From Macrotis lagotis (lineage: Eukaryota > Chordata > Mammalia > Peramelemorphia > Peramelidae): a stretch of 64,000 bases of DNA. Below are positions 25,481-35,600 of the stretch, piece by piece. A program made the position numbers and the translations under genes. Under the pieces are notes generated by a model. That model ran no database searches, had not been told where the DNA came from, and saw only the letters and a list, made by a program, of their open reading frames with translations. The stretch is taken from NCBI RefSeq assembly GCF_037893015.1, contig NC_133666.1, positions 156,472,498 through 156,536,497 of the forward strand, read 5' to 3'. How positions within the stretch are numbered: position 1 is the stretch's first letter; every line of letters begins with the position of its first letter.

Positions 25481-26220
25481 AAACAGTGAAGGAGCCAAAG
25501 CCAAAACTCAAGTGGAACTACAGGGGACAAAGCCAGAAAGATTTACAACTGAATTCTATTAGACATTCAAAAAATAAATTAATTCCAGTTTTTTTCATGT
25601 GAAAAAGCAAAGGACTCTTCCCAAATTCTATAACAAAATATGATCTTGATGTGTAAAACCTGAGATAAAACAGAGAAAGAAAATATAGACTAATATCCTT
25701 AATGAACATCAATGCAAAAAGAGTAAAAAAAAAATATTAGCAGAAACTACAACATTATGCTTAAAAGATTATACATTATGACCAGGCTTACTTTATTATC
25801 AGTAATATAGGTTTGTTTCAATAAAGGGAAATTATAAGCATAATAGACCATAATTATGGCAAAAATAATAAAACAATATAATTTTGACAAAATAACACCC
25901 ATTTTTGTCAAAAATACTATACTAGAAATCATTAGAATAAATGTACCTTCTTTAATATAATAAATGGTATCTAAGTAAAACCAAAAGAAAATTATATATA
26001 ATGAAGAAATGTAAAAGGCATTTCCAAAAAAGATCAGGGATAAAGCAATCATGTTCATTCTCACAAATATTATTTAATATAATGCTAGAAATGTTGGATT
26101 CTATCAAAAAGACAAGGGAATAAATTGGGAAAGCAAATATAAGTGAAGAGGAAACAAAATTATAACTATAATAAATTATAATGATAATCCAACAGTCAAT
26201 GGAAAAATAATCTGGTTTTA
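25480..26220 (+). mobile_element. Decayed LINE-1 ORF2 reverse-transcriptase region
   Basis: Fragmented plus-strand frames match the L1 ORF2 RT domain. 'cttaatgaacatcaatgcaa' (LNEHQCK) parallels the conserved LMNIDAKI. Near 26035-26085, 'ctcacaaatattatttaata' and 'atgctagaaatgttg' give LFNIMLEML, paralleling LFNIVLEVL. 'gaccaggcttactttatta' fits DQVGFI. Stops and frameshifts are frequent. Confidence 0.72.
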
Positions 26221-26229
26221 GGAATGGAC

Positions 26230-27040
26230 TCTGCCACTTCTAATTTGGTTCAAATCAAATCCAAAAGCATTTATCAAGTACTTTATATATTCCAAGCATT
26301 GTTCAAAATTTTAGGTGGCTTATGTTTTATTTTCTTCATTTGTACAATGAAGGGATTGACTTGAATCCATTTTCAAGCTATCTTTCAACCATGGATTATT
26401 GAACACATAGTCCTATATGAGCCTAGGAACTTCAGAATACTCAAGTACTGAAGAGTACTGGAACATTAAAGACTGGTTAAAAAAACATAGTTTCAAGGTC
26501 AAAATATTGATCTGAAGCTATTTATATGTATTTTATTTTCTAAATACTCAAGTCTGAGGATGGTCAGCAGAAGTTGGAGGGTTGATTATATCCTTTCTCG
26601 TGCAGATCTAGTCTTTCTGCTGTCTACACATTGAATATTCAGGGTATGGGGATTGGGACACTATATTTTTAGATGGGGTCTAAAAATTAAAATGCATAAG
26701 CACTCTTTGTGCCACTCTCCAGGCTTCCCCCTTAATGTCAAAATCCATGGGATTGACTGACTAATCTTATATATAGGATTCCCCACACTCATCCACACAA
26801 GCAAAGATAAAGTTGTCAAACTTCCATATGGTTCCAGGAACATCCCTTCCCCACAATCACCTACCTAAAGACTGCAGTTTAGTCACCTATCTTTTCAAAA
26901 AGTCAACAAGAATTAGTTTAGTGAGACTGTGTCCACTATCATACTTAATGAGGTGATCTTACATTGATCACAGTTATTTGACTGGATTTCATTGAAAAAC
27001 TGCTGTCAGCTAGACTCTAGAATATACATATACATATCTA
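26230..27040. other. No gene recognised
   Basis: A short MIR-like phrase ('aaaagcatttatcaagtact') occurs near 26262. The rest is unmarked. Confidence 0.4.
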
Positions 27041-27042
27041 TA

Positions 27043-27046
<4 letters not shown>

Positions 27047-27125
<79 letters not shown>
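27047..27125. repeat. Compound (CT)n(TA)n microsatellite
   Basis: About 20 CT units joined to about 19 TA units, after a short TATC lead-in. Confidence 0.97.
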
Positions 27126-27128
<3 letters not shown>

Positions 27129-27840
27129 GGTCCTTTAGTAAATTCTCCCTCCACTTGTGTAGATTGCAATATTTCTTATCCCGTGTGATTCTACATCTAC
27201 CAATGAATCCTCCATTGTATGCTTTGTGAGGGGTCTACCCAATATGCTGGGGATTTTCTTATATTTCTCTTGCAAATACATGATAACCAGCACAGTACAT
27301 GGGTAGTCTATCTTTAAGTCCTTGCTTTCAAAAGAGGGATAATTAGTACTTGCCTGTATGTCTTTTTCTAATCATGTATCTCTCTTTGATATATTTTAAT
27401 TAGTAAAGAGAATTTATTACGCCTCTATAAAAGCCTAGTATTAAAAAATGTGGATCACTATCATCGAATACCATTATCAAAAATTTGAGTTATTGGCAAA
27501 GCAAAGACAGAGTTGTTCAATGGGATCAGGGTCACCTTTTGAGGATGATACATTTCCTTAACTATTCAGAGAGAGCATAAGTCAGCCATGCCCTCATTCT
27601 GGTCTTTTCCCTGACCCTCCCCTAAACACTACATCTACTTTTTAACTGAACTTATCTGACAATATTTAACAGAGCATGAATACATATATATATATATATA
27701 CACACATAAAATATGAATTTATAAATATAAAACTATGATTGCTATGTGTATTAGAAGAAAACTCCTTGACACCCTCAAATCATCAGCCCTTTCCTTGAAA
27801 TTACTGTTGATCAGACTTTGTCATCTATGAATAGTATTGG
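27126..27840. other. No gene recognised
   Basis: Short (TA)n at about 27684-27700. Otherwise unmarked. Confidence 0.4.
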
Positions 27841-28560
27841 ACAGTTTGGGCTATAGGTTCATAATTCTCAGTGTGGTTAATTTCTTAGAAGGAAACCTGA
27901 CTGCATTGATGTCCAGTGCATAATAAAAACCCCTTTTAAAATGCTGCATAATTAACTGCTTGGTGCTGAGATGAAGGATTTCTGAAAATTCAATCCTTGG
28001 ATATGGTACTGAAGTTATGCCTTCAAGAGAGAAAGAAACCTAGTGGCCAGGATCTAATGCTAAATCCCTTATCAATAACAGGAATTGGCACTGTCTTTAA
28101 TGTGTTATAGGTCACAGATTGATTTAAACTGCATTAAATCAATATTTCACTGGCATTTGAAGAAAAATGGTAATTGCCAACATTCCTTTCAAATTGTAGT
28201 AATACAAAGCCAATTTATTCTTTTTTAAAGAACAAAACAAAAAAAAAACGATTTATCTGCTTAATGTAAAAATCATCCTCTGCAATTGAAACATACTTGT
28301 AAAGCTGAATAGAATTCTAGAGGGTAAAGAGATTTTTTTTGCCCTCTGTTCTCAAGCTGTGAGCAATTTAGAAAAAAATAAATAGCAAACAAAAACCTCC
28401 TCATGGGATTGGCATTCCTTTTAATTGTATATCATTGTCCTTTTAACCTGATACAGTGTATCTGTTTCTTCTTTTAATAAAGATGTTCTTGGGAACATCA
28501 AGTCCAATTCAAGTGTATTTCTAGCACAGGGTGCCCCACTAGTAATTCCTTCTCTTGGTC
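27841..28560. other. Repeat-free block, candidate conserved non-coding element
   Basis: Unlike most of the window, this block shows no SINE, LINE or microsatellite. It contains homeodomain- and MEF2-like AT motifs ('ctgcataattaactgc', 'gatttaaactgcattaaatc') separated by mixed sequence. No open frame is supported. It lies about 4 kb downstream of the SNCAIP stop. Conservation is a guess from texture, not shown. Confidence 0.3.
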
Positions 28561-29575
28561 ACAGTAAAGATTTTTTTTACTAGAGTGACTGCAGATTAGG
28601 CTTAATTCAACTTCCAAATTCTAGGGCAATCCAAGTTTTAAAGCTGCTCTCCTCCAGCCTTCCTTCCTCTTCCTCCTCCTCCAGATCATGCTAATCACCA
28701 AATTATTTTGTCTTTTGGTATTTTATACAGTATTTATCTCCACCATCAAGTTATGAGAAAGCAGTCATAGGTCTTGCCCCAGCTTTCTATATCCATAGGA
28801 ATTTATTTTTTAATTCAGACCAATTTACCATGGAACTCCAGAAAGCCTTTATTAACTACAGTCATTTTAGCCATCATCTGAGGCACATCATTAGGTGAGA
28901 GAAGCAAATATTTCTTCCTGCTGCCTTGGACAGGTGTTCACAGGCAAAATGAAGCTGAGAAGTGAATTAATCATTTGATTTATTCTTTCTCAATTTCCAT
29001 TTTGGCTGGAACTCCTCTGAAAACTCTCCTGTTCATCTTGGAATATTAAGCTTCCTCTACCATGTGTCTGAACTAAGGCAATGCTCCTTTTCCTTCTAAG
29101 ATTCTCAGAACAAGCCTGAGAAAATCTTTCTTTTGGTCAGAATTCAGTCATAAGACTCATCCTTCTCTTTGCAGTTCCAACTATAGAGATGAGAAAACCA
29201 TTCCACCAACTTTCTAAGTAAAAGTTTTAGGAAGCTTAAAGACTGAAATGAATCCCTTAAGAATCAGAAGTCCAGATGGGAACTGAGGAATAATTTAGCA
29301 GAGAGAATGATGTATGATGTCTGGGAAATGCTTTATCTCCCCTCCCTCACTCTTCATATCTTTCCTCATTTCTGTTCCTGTAGAAAAACTGGGCCTTTTT
29401 CCAAGGAGTTGGAACCACAAGTGAGTATTTTCTGGCTTTCCAGTCACCAGGAGGTGACAGAGTCACAATGGATAGAAGTGTAAACATTTTCCTTTGTTCC
29501 AAACATTTTTCTAAAAACACATGAATTTTGATTAAAGGTATTTTTTATGGAGCATTTCTCTCTTTTATTATAAAC
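28561..29575. other. No gene recognised
   Basis: Repeat-poor sequence with a short (TCC)n run near 28668-28682. No exon seen. Confidence 0.4.
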
Positions 29576-29579
29576 AAGT

Positions 29580-29845
29580 GTCTGACACATGGTAGGAATT
29601 TAATAAAGGTTTCTTGGTTGAGAGACAATTATATATATATAGGATAAATAGGAAATAATTAACAAAAGAAAGGTGCTAGAATTAAGAAGTGTCAGGAGAA
29701 GATTTCCAGTAAAGATAAGATTTTTTTTAGTTGGGATTAAAAGGAAGCCAGAGAGGTCAGTAGTTGGAGAAGTATTCCAGTAGAGAGATGATGTATATTG
29801 CTTGTGGAACAACCAGGAGGCTAATGGTCCTGGATCAAAGATCAA
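29580..29845 (+). mobile_element. Ancient dispersed repeat, second copy
   Basis: 'ataggaaataattaacaaaa', 'aggtgctagaattaagaagt', 'aaaaggaagccagagaggtc' and 'gtggaacaaccaggaggcta' correspond in order to the family seen at 23120 and 59945, preceded by an L2/MIR-like 'gtaggaatttaataaagg' end. Confidence 0.6.
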
Positions 29846-30109
29846 GACATGGTTCCCTGTCTAGAAAAAAAGAGAATTAGACTAGATGACCTCTGTGGTC
29901 TCTTTCCAGCAGTAAGGCTTTAAGAATTGTTTTATAATCTTAATGCATTTAACAAAGGAGGTTAGGCATTATGGTGTGGATCTCTAGAGAAAAGATCAGT
30001 GTTTAAAGTTCTGCCTCTGACACTCACTGGCTGTTTAATCTTGAAGAAATCAATTAGCACTCCCAAGTAACATTCAGTCTAAACTTCAGAATTACTGCAG
30101 TAGAGGGGG

Positions 30110-30462
30110 TTCTTTACTGGAGGGGGGGGGCAACTAGATGGCATAGTGGATAGAGCACTGGTCTTGGAATCAGGAAGATGGGAATTCAAATCCAGTCTCT
30201 GACACTAGCTGTGTGACCTTGGGCAAGTTACTTAACCCTGATTGCCTGGCATCCCAGGGCTATCCCCAGTCATCCTGATTCATATCTAGCCACTGGACCC
30301 AGATGGTTCTGGAGGAGAGAATGAGGTTGGTGACTTAGCACAGCACCCCTTCAGTCAAATCCAGTTCATATGCTTGTCATGGCATCACCTCCCTGATGTC
30401 GTGGTCTTCTTCCAAAATGAAGGACAAACATTATTTTTATTCAAACCTTATTCTTTACTGGA
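30110..30462 (+). mobile_element. Long composite SINE with target duplication
   Basis: The head is the usual tRNA-like 'caactagatggcatagtgga' to 'ttgggcaagttacttaaccc'. The tail is different and long: 'tatccccagtcatcctgatt', 'actggacccagatggttctg', 'ggtgacttagcacagcaccc', 'atggcatcacctccctgatg', 'aatgaaggacaaac'. ttctttactgga flanks it at 30110-30121 and 30451-30462. The tail makes it a distinct subfamily from the short CORE-SINEs here. Confidence 0.9.
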
Positions 30463-30594
30463 AGCTCTCTGCAACTTTGAAATCAATGATCCAGAAAAAA
30501 ATTGGAAAAAATAATATAACAAAGGCTTTGGTACTCCTTAAAGATAGTATCATGGTGAAAAAGAACACTTCCAATCTTTAACTGGCAATCAAAT

Positions 30595-30982
30595 AAACAC
30601 TGTCTTTTTAAAAGGTTCTGGTTCTGACTCGAGGCTGGCTCACTTCATGCATGATCGGAAATTTAATTTCCATACTCATTTGGCCCTTGACTCTCTTTCA
30701 CCGGAGACTGAAAGTTATGCCAAAAGCAACTAAGCAACAGAGATGATTTACTAACCAGGTTGCTTTCACTGCAACCTGTGTCCAATGACAGCTTCAACTA
30801 AGCTTCTTTTGCTCAGTCATTTGCAACCTAAATCAAAGCTGGATCGGCAGCTATGCATTTGTTCAGAGGGTCTGATACCATTTTCATTGATCTTTCTTGG
30901 GGAACCAGCTACTGAACAAATGAAGTCCAGGATGGTTTGTTAAGAATGCGTGCAATTCAAAATAAGGCAGGAGAAAAGTGGG
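30595..30982 (-). other. Possible 3' UTR of the alternative SNCAIP exon
   Basis: This repeat-free stretch directly follows the candidate exon stop. It contains several CpGs, which are rare elsewhere in the window. ATTAAA, the second most common polyadenylation hexamer, reads on the minus strand at 30667-30662, about 316 nt after the stop. It ends near a SINE inserted at 30122-30450. It may equally be a conserved non-coding element. Confidence 0.3.
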
Positions 30983-31081
30983 TTATTTCATTTCATAATG
31001 CACATACCATGCATAGTTACGCAGGTGTTCTTCAAGCAGCAAGTTAGAGGAAAGATTGGTACAGCTGCTGCTGTGAGTCCC
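30983..31081 (-). CDS. Candidate alternative 3'-terminal coding exon of SNCAIP
   Basis: The minus strand has a good acceptor (ATTGTACTTCCCCAG|GGG, with branch-like CTGAC upstream). It is followed by 32 in-frame codons, beginning GTHSSSCTNLSSNLLLEEHL and ending RNYAWYVHYEMK, then TAA. The frame is phase 0, which fits the phase-0 donor GCA|GTGAGT at 32788 in the large SNCAIP exon. The surrounding 30600-31090 stretch has no recognisable repeat, unlike its neighbours. A second possible donor, ATG|GTATGT at 31007, would make a 74-bp internal exon instead. Transcription and homology are unproven; this rests on splice signals, frame and position only. Confidence 0.4.
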   Translation of the reverse strand, partial: GTHSSSCTNLSSNLLLEEHLRNYAWYVHYEMK

Positions 31082-32095
31082 CTGGGGAAGTACAATGTCA
31101 AAGTCAGTGAAAACATGCAATGATCTGAGCACATGCACAAAACTCAGGGAGCTTTGAATGTGATGGAAAAAGTTGAAAGATCAGGAGTTAACATGCTCAA
31201 TACCGAAAATAGGAGCTTTTTTTGGAGATACTATTTACTACTAAGGGACACAAACTTATAAGTTATTAGTATAAATACCATTTTAAAGTGTCTTAAATTT
31301 TGAAGTGACATTTACTGTTTGAGGCCATTTCAAGGAATGTGTTATTATTGCATATACATAAAAATTCAAGAAAAATTCCACTACCATGATAGTAGTAAAT
31401 GATGTACAAATCTACACCTTAAGAGACCAGTCAGGAGCCAGTCTTATATAGAAGAATAGTCAAAGTGATTCAATTAATTTCTAACAAGCTTAGGAATTCT
31501 TCAGCTTAAACAATAATTTGGAAAGCCAACATCCAGTTATTCAGGACCTGATTATTTAATTAATGGTTTATTTAAATCCTTTGATTTCCTACTTCTTTGT
31601 TCTCTGACCTTCCCTTCAGTGTCCTTGTTATTTTCAGACTTTTCTGTTTAGAACATTTCATTCCTCTCTAGCATTTTCACCAAATTTGGTTAAGAAGGAG
31701 AAAGGAAGTTAAAACACTTACTAGTTGATTAATTTTGTACCACTTGAAGGGCAACCCTGGTGAAGGTAGGCAGTATGTCCTCATACTAAAATTATTATTT
31801 TAACAAGTGAAACCAAACTTTTTCAAAAAAATGTCTGTGGCATTATTTATATTTGCACTAAATAAATGTTGCTTACAAGTTTGCCAAAAAAAAATCTCAA
31901 ATGAAGTTTGGATGATTTCAGTATGTGCTATCTAAACTTTCTGTTATTATAAGTTGATTGTATTGTTTGAATTTCTTTTTAGCCTTTTGTCCCTCTTCAG
32001 CAGTACATACAGAGGGTTTGGAGAATGTCTCCTAATAGAATGTTCATGATCTCAAACTTTAATTTCTTCATAGTTTCCCCTGCAACACAACAATA
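31082..32095. other. Region between SNCAIP stop and candidate exon, upper part
   Basis: If the 32788 donor is used this is intron. No repeat is clear. A polypyrimidine-rich acceptor at 31082-31096 closes it on the minus strand. Confidence 0.4.
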
Positions 32096-32177
32096 TGTCC
32101 CAAAAGTCTTAGTGCAATTTAAAGCCCAAACTTATTAGGCCTAGATAGCTTAAAACTGACCTGAAAATTTTAGGGCA
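32096..32177. mobile_element. Short palindromic MITE, mariner-like
   Basis: The left arm 'tgtcccaaaagtcttagtgc' and the reverse complement of the right arm ('tgccctaaaattttcaggtc') are diverged inverted repeats. Both run on to a 'ttttaagc'-like inner end. A TA lies at the left edge and TA-containing sequence at the right, as for mariner targets. Length is about 82 bp and there is no transposase. It lies in the putative SNCAIP 3' region. Confidence 0.45.
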
Positions 32178-32284
32178 CTCTATACCATAACATATTTGTT
32201 TTTAACATAGTCTTTTTATTGGAGACCATAACAATAAATATTCTATAAAATAAATTATAAAAATATGGTAGTATTTGTTATCAA

Positions 32285-32336
32285 TTTATTAATACATATT
32301 AAAATATAAATATATTTATATGGATATATATTTATT
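32285..32336 (-). terminator. Candidate polyadenylation signals for the 32753 stop
   Basis: TTTATT occurs on the plus strand at 32331-32336 and 32285-32290, which is AATAAA on the minus strand, about 420-470 nt downstream of the 32753 stop. If transcripts read through the donor at 32788, these would end the 3' UTR. The region is AT-rich, so hexamers arise easily by chance. Confidence 0.3.
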
Positions 32337-32752
32337 CCCTTAAAAGTCATACCCAAGTTTAGTAAACAGTTCTTTAGAAACTGGATGTCTAGTTATGTTT
32401 TCATCAATTGGACTTGAGTCAACTGATCATGTAAGAGAGGAATCAGTATCCAGAAGACAGCTTATGTGGTAGCTGGTTTAAGATGTAAGTTCTATAAGTC
32501 AAGGAATGTGTCTTATCTAAGTTTTGTCTTTTTTTCCCCAGCATCTACTATACTGCTCTGCACCTAGTAGACTGTTCTAATTTCTTCTTGCTCTCTCAGT
32601 GCACAGTTTGCCAAAGAGGAATTAAAAAACAGCATAAAACAAAATACCATGAATTCTATGTGTTATATTTATCTTGCTATCAAACTCTTTAAGGATCCCT
32701 TTAATGTGACACAGGACAAAAATATGCTCCATGCTTAATAAGAAACAAGACA

Positions 32753-33851
32753 TTAAAGAGTGAAAGAGATTTTCCACATAGAACTCACTGCCTTATTCTT
32801 TCCTTTGCTAGCAGAGCTCACTGAATTTCCCCTGGCGTCTGCAGCTTTCCTTCCTAGTGAGGTAAAGGGCAATGTTGATGAGGTCTTGGACTGGTTGACT
32901 GTCTGATAGTTATTGTTATTGTTCTGGTTGCCACTTAGTGTCTCCATTATGGACCTGAAAGTTCCAAAAGGTCTTTTCAGTTGATCGCTTGTATCATTAT
33001 TTGAGGTAAGTCGCTGAAGGACCTTACCCCGATCTTTGTCCTTTTCCCCATTAGGTTCAAGCTCAGTTTGCTCCACCTGCACCACCGGTTCCTCAAAGGT
33101 TACCCGAAGTTTCAAGTTTTGGGAAGTTCGGCGCTTGGAAGATGGAGATTTGAGGGCACTTTTGGGGCTAGTAGCAACCTTTTGAGCAGTAGTACTGTCG
33201 GGGGTAGGCTGTGTGATATCCCCAGGTGACTGGCCCTGAGGTGTACTCCCAGATGTTGCATACTGGGTTTCCAAGTCCAGATCACTACTTTCTGAAGTAG
33301 GGGATGGGCTATGGCCATCCACAGACTTGGAGGCCCTGATACTAAAAGGAAACCTGCGTCCCGTGGCCAAGGTATGCTTTTTAATCATCAGGTGCAGGCT
33401 TTCAGCACTTTCCATACTTTCCACAATGGGCTGGGGCCTTGGTTTGTCAGTCCTTCGCACGGGGGTGTTCTTAAGGTCCTCAGAATTGTTTGAGTCCGTA
33501 TCAGACTCACTCAGTGATCTCTGCATCAGCTGTCTCAGTCGAGCTAGTTTCAACTCTCTCTTCTCTGGTGGTATCTTTTTCATATTCCTTGAGGAAGTTT
33601 GAGCATCCTGGAATTCCAAGGACAGCTTTTCCTGGGTACAGACATTCTCAGAAATTTCTTTCCCCAGTAATTGGCGAAGGATTTTATCTGAGTCTTCATC
33701 CCTTGCCCTGAATTTGGTACGGTTGGAGGTTGACATGCTTCCAAGAACCTGAATCCCATCTTGGGTGCTTGGCTTATTTTTTGTTAGACATGATTCATCT
33801 GCATCGGTTGACTTCCACTGGGTTCTTCCAGAAGCCGGAGAAGATGGTGAG
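32753..33851 (-). CDS. SNCAIP: SNCAIP large C-terminal coding exon
   Basis: A 1,099-bp exon entered in phase 2 at 33851 (acceptor CTTTTTAG|C). It encodes 365 residues and then stops with TAA at 32755-32753. It begins SPSSPASGRTQWKS and is Ser/Pro/Lys-rich and probably disordered. It contains the well-conserved DSDKILRQLLGKEISENV, KRELKLARLRQLMQRSLSES, KSALKSPSSKRRTSQNLKLR and an Asn run in SGNQNNNNNYQ. The residue equivalent to human Arg621 (in KILRQ) is Arg. An ATG at 33736 exists, but sequence upstream is in frame and homologous, so it is not the start. The last 11 residues (VSSMWKISFTL) run past a GTGAGT donor and may be intronic; see the separate entry. Confidence 0.96.
32783..32791 (-). 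promoter_or_regulatory. Candidate 5' splice donor inside the SNCAIP C-terminal frame
   Basis: Reading minus, the codon for Ala (GCA) is followed directly by GTGAGT, a perfect +1 to +6 donor match, although the -1 base is A rather than G. It sits after GKNKA, where the human canonical protein as I recall it has only one more residue. Use of this donor would replace VSSMWKISFTL by a downstream exon. Confidence 0.5.
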
Positions 33852-35081
33852 CTAAAAAGAAAAGAAAAAGAAAAAAGAGAACTATGATATCTTGCTTATA
33901 AATTACCATGACTCAGGTTAAGGACATTGAGTGTCTCTTTCTGTAAAACAAGAAAAACCAATGAAAATTAAAAATGTAAAGCATGTTGCTAATATATCAT
34001 AACATTAGATTTTCATTTGCCCCTTCATTATAGAAAATGAAACAAAATAATCTTATTTTTTACAACTGGAAAGAAATGATTATTTCTCTCCTGTATTTAA
34101 TAATTCCTTACTGAATTAGGACTGTTTTTTCCCTTTTCTACTTCTTTATTCAGAAATCAGCCAGTGTGAAAAATATTGGGTAAAATTTATCCAACCAGGA
34201 AGGCTAAGATCTAATGAGAGATCATAAAGAAATTCTAAGTTTAGGAGAATGTGTGGATTCCTGCTCAGTGTGTTTACTCAGATGACTCTGGGAAAATGTG
34301 AATTCTCTTTTGTCAGATAATGATGGGAATATTGCTAAATTTTTTTGACCAAGAATGGGTGCTCAGTATAAAGTACCTCAAGACCTTTCCTGGAATAACT
34401 AATCAGAGTTGATTTTCACTTTCAGGTATACATCTATTTCAAAAAAACTTTATGAATATAGAAGGTTCAACAGGCTTTGCCTGCCGATGGGAACAGTCAG
34501 CCTGTTTTGTTGACTGCTTTCTGGAAGTAGTCAATAAAATTGATTATAATTTGCTCAGAAATTCAGTCTCTTGGAAATTTTCAGTCACACAAACCCAAGA
34601 CTGAAATAACATTGTGCAAACTTTGGGATTCTTACTGACTTCTGAAATAGTAGTTATAGGGAATTGAAAGCTTCAAACATTGTTTTCTTTCTTCTTTAGA
34701 AGAAGAAAATTACCTACCCTTGTAATTTTAAAGACATAAAGGACAAAAGGGAGAACAGGGATTTAAAATAAAATTTCCTATAAGAATTTTGGGCAGATGG
34801 GTGGCACACTGAATAGCGTGCTTGGTCTGAAGTCAGGAAGACTCATCCTGAAATCAAATCTGACCTCAGAACTCACTGGTTGTATGACACTGGGCAAGTC
34901 ACTTAACCAGATTTGCCTCAGAAAAACATCTCTAAATTCCTCATCTGTGAAATGAGCTAGAGAAGGAAATGGTAAACTACTCCAGTCTTTTTGACAACAA
35001 AAACCCCAACTAGAGTCACAATGTTGTTAACAACACATACCAACAGAATTCAAAACATCAACTTTTTTTTATAACTATTAC
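33852..35081 (-). other. SNCAIP: SNCAIP intron (1.2 kb)
   Basis: Bounded by donor CCCAG|GTAATA at 35081 and acceptor TTTTTAG at 33852. Apart from the SINE at 34790-35035, I see nothing recognisable in it. Confidence 0.85.
34790..35035 (+). mobile_element. Long MAR1-type SINE, forward
   Basis: 'gggtggcacactgaatagcg', 'tgacactgggcaagtcactt', 'tcctcatctgtgaaatgagc', 'tagagaaggaaatggtaaac' and 'tactccagtctttttgacaa' give the full-length marsupial SINE that has the 'gagaaggaaatggcaaacc' tail. It is opposite in orientation to SNCAIP and begins about 47 bp from the coiled-coil exon. Confidence 0.85.
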
Positions 35082-35174
35082 CTGGGAGAAGAAAGGAGGG
35101 ACTTGCCCTCTGATCTCTGTGCTTCTAAAAGTTGCTGAAGTTGATTCTGTAGTGTGACACGTTCCATTGTCTGC
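35082..35174 (-). CDS. SNCAIP: SNCAIP internal coding exon, coiled coil
   Basis: A 93-bp exon, phase 2 in and phase 2 out, encoding QTMERVTLQNQLQQLLEAQR then SEGKSLLSSP. Joined to the previous exon it gives a continuous amphipathic helix (KLTKQLKEQTMERVTLQNQL), the coiled coil. The Ser/Pro end begins the disordered C-terminal half. The acceptor is a T-rich tract ending TTTCAG; the donor is CCCAG|GTAATA. The exon was too short to be called from open reading frames alone and was found by matching the protein and the splice phases. A SINE lies 50-290 bp downstream and a GA microsatellite about 375 bp upstream. Confidence 0.95.
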
Positions 35175-35548
35175 CTGAAATTAAAAAAAAAGTGTTTAAA
35201 ACATTTTCTCTATGACACTTGTTCTCTCACTTAGAGGAAAACATGGTGCTGAACTTTATTATTTCTTGCCTTGGTAAAAAGGACATCAGAAACTTCCTTC
35301 AAGTTAAAAGATGCAGGGAAGTACTGAAAGAAGTCAAACCAATGTATGAATAGTTTTTTTTTTACAGCATATTAATTACCATGAAATATGGTACTTGAAC
35401 TAAGTGAACCAGATTGATTGTGGTTGGGCAGGAATAGTCAATGTCTACTGTTGGCTCATTAGAATTAGACGTGAAAGCATGGCGTCAGAAGGGTCTGAAT
35501 TCAAATGTGATCTCAGACATTTATGAGACTTTGTGACCCAGGGATTGC

Positions 35549-35600
35549 CCAGAGAGAGAGAGAGAGACAGAGACAGACACAAAGAGAAAGAGAGACACAC

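Noticed and set aside
32130..32150. Alternative SNCAIP acceptor (CTATCTAG|GCCTAA) that would end the protein after one residue, as in human
   Set aside because: The tract before the AG is purine-containing and the site lies in the centre of the palindromic MITE; the acceptor at 31082 is much stronger. It is kept only as a remote possibility.
33311..33711. Plus-strand frames opposite the large SNCAIP exon
   Set aside because: Shadows of a real, well-conserved coding exon on the minus strand.
32753..33736. ATG at 33736 as a start codon for a separate 327-residue protein
   Set aside because: 38 in-frame codons upstream, to the acceptor at 33852, match synphilin-1, so the Met is internal.
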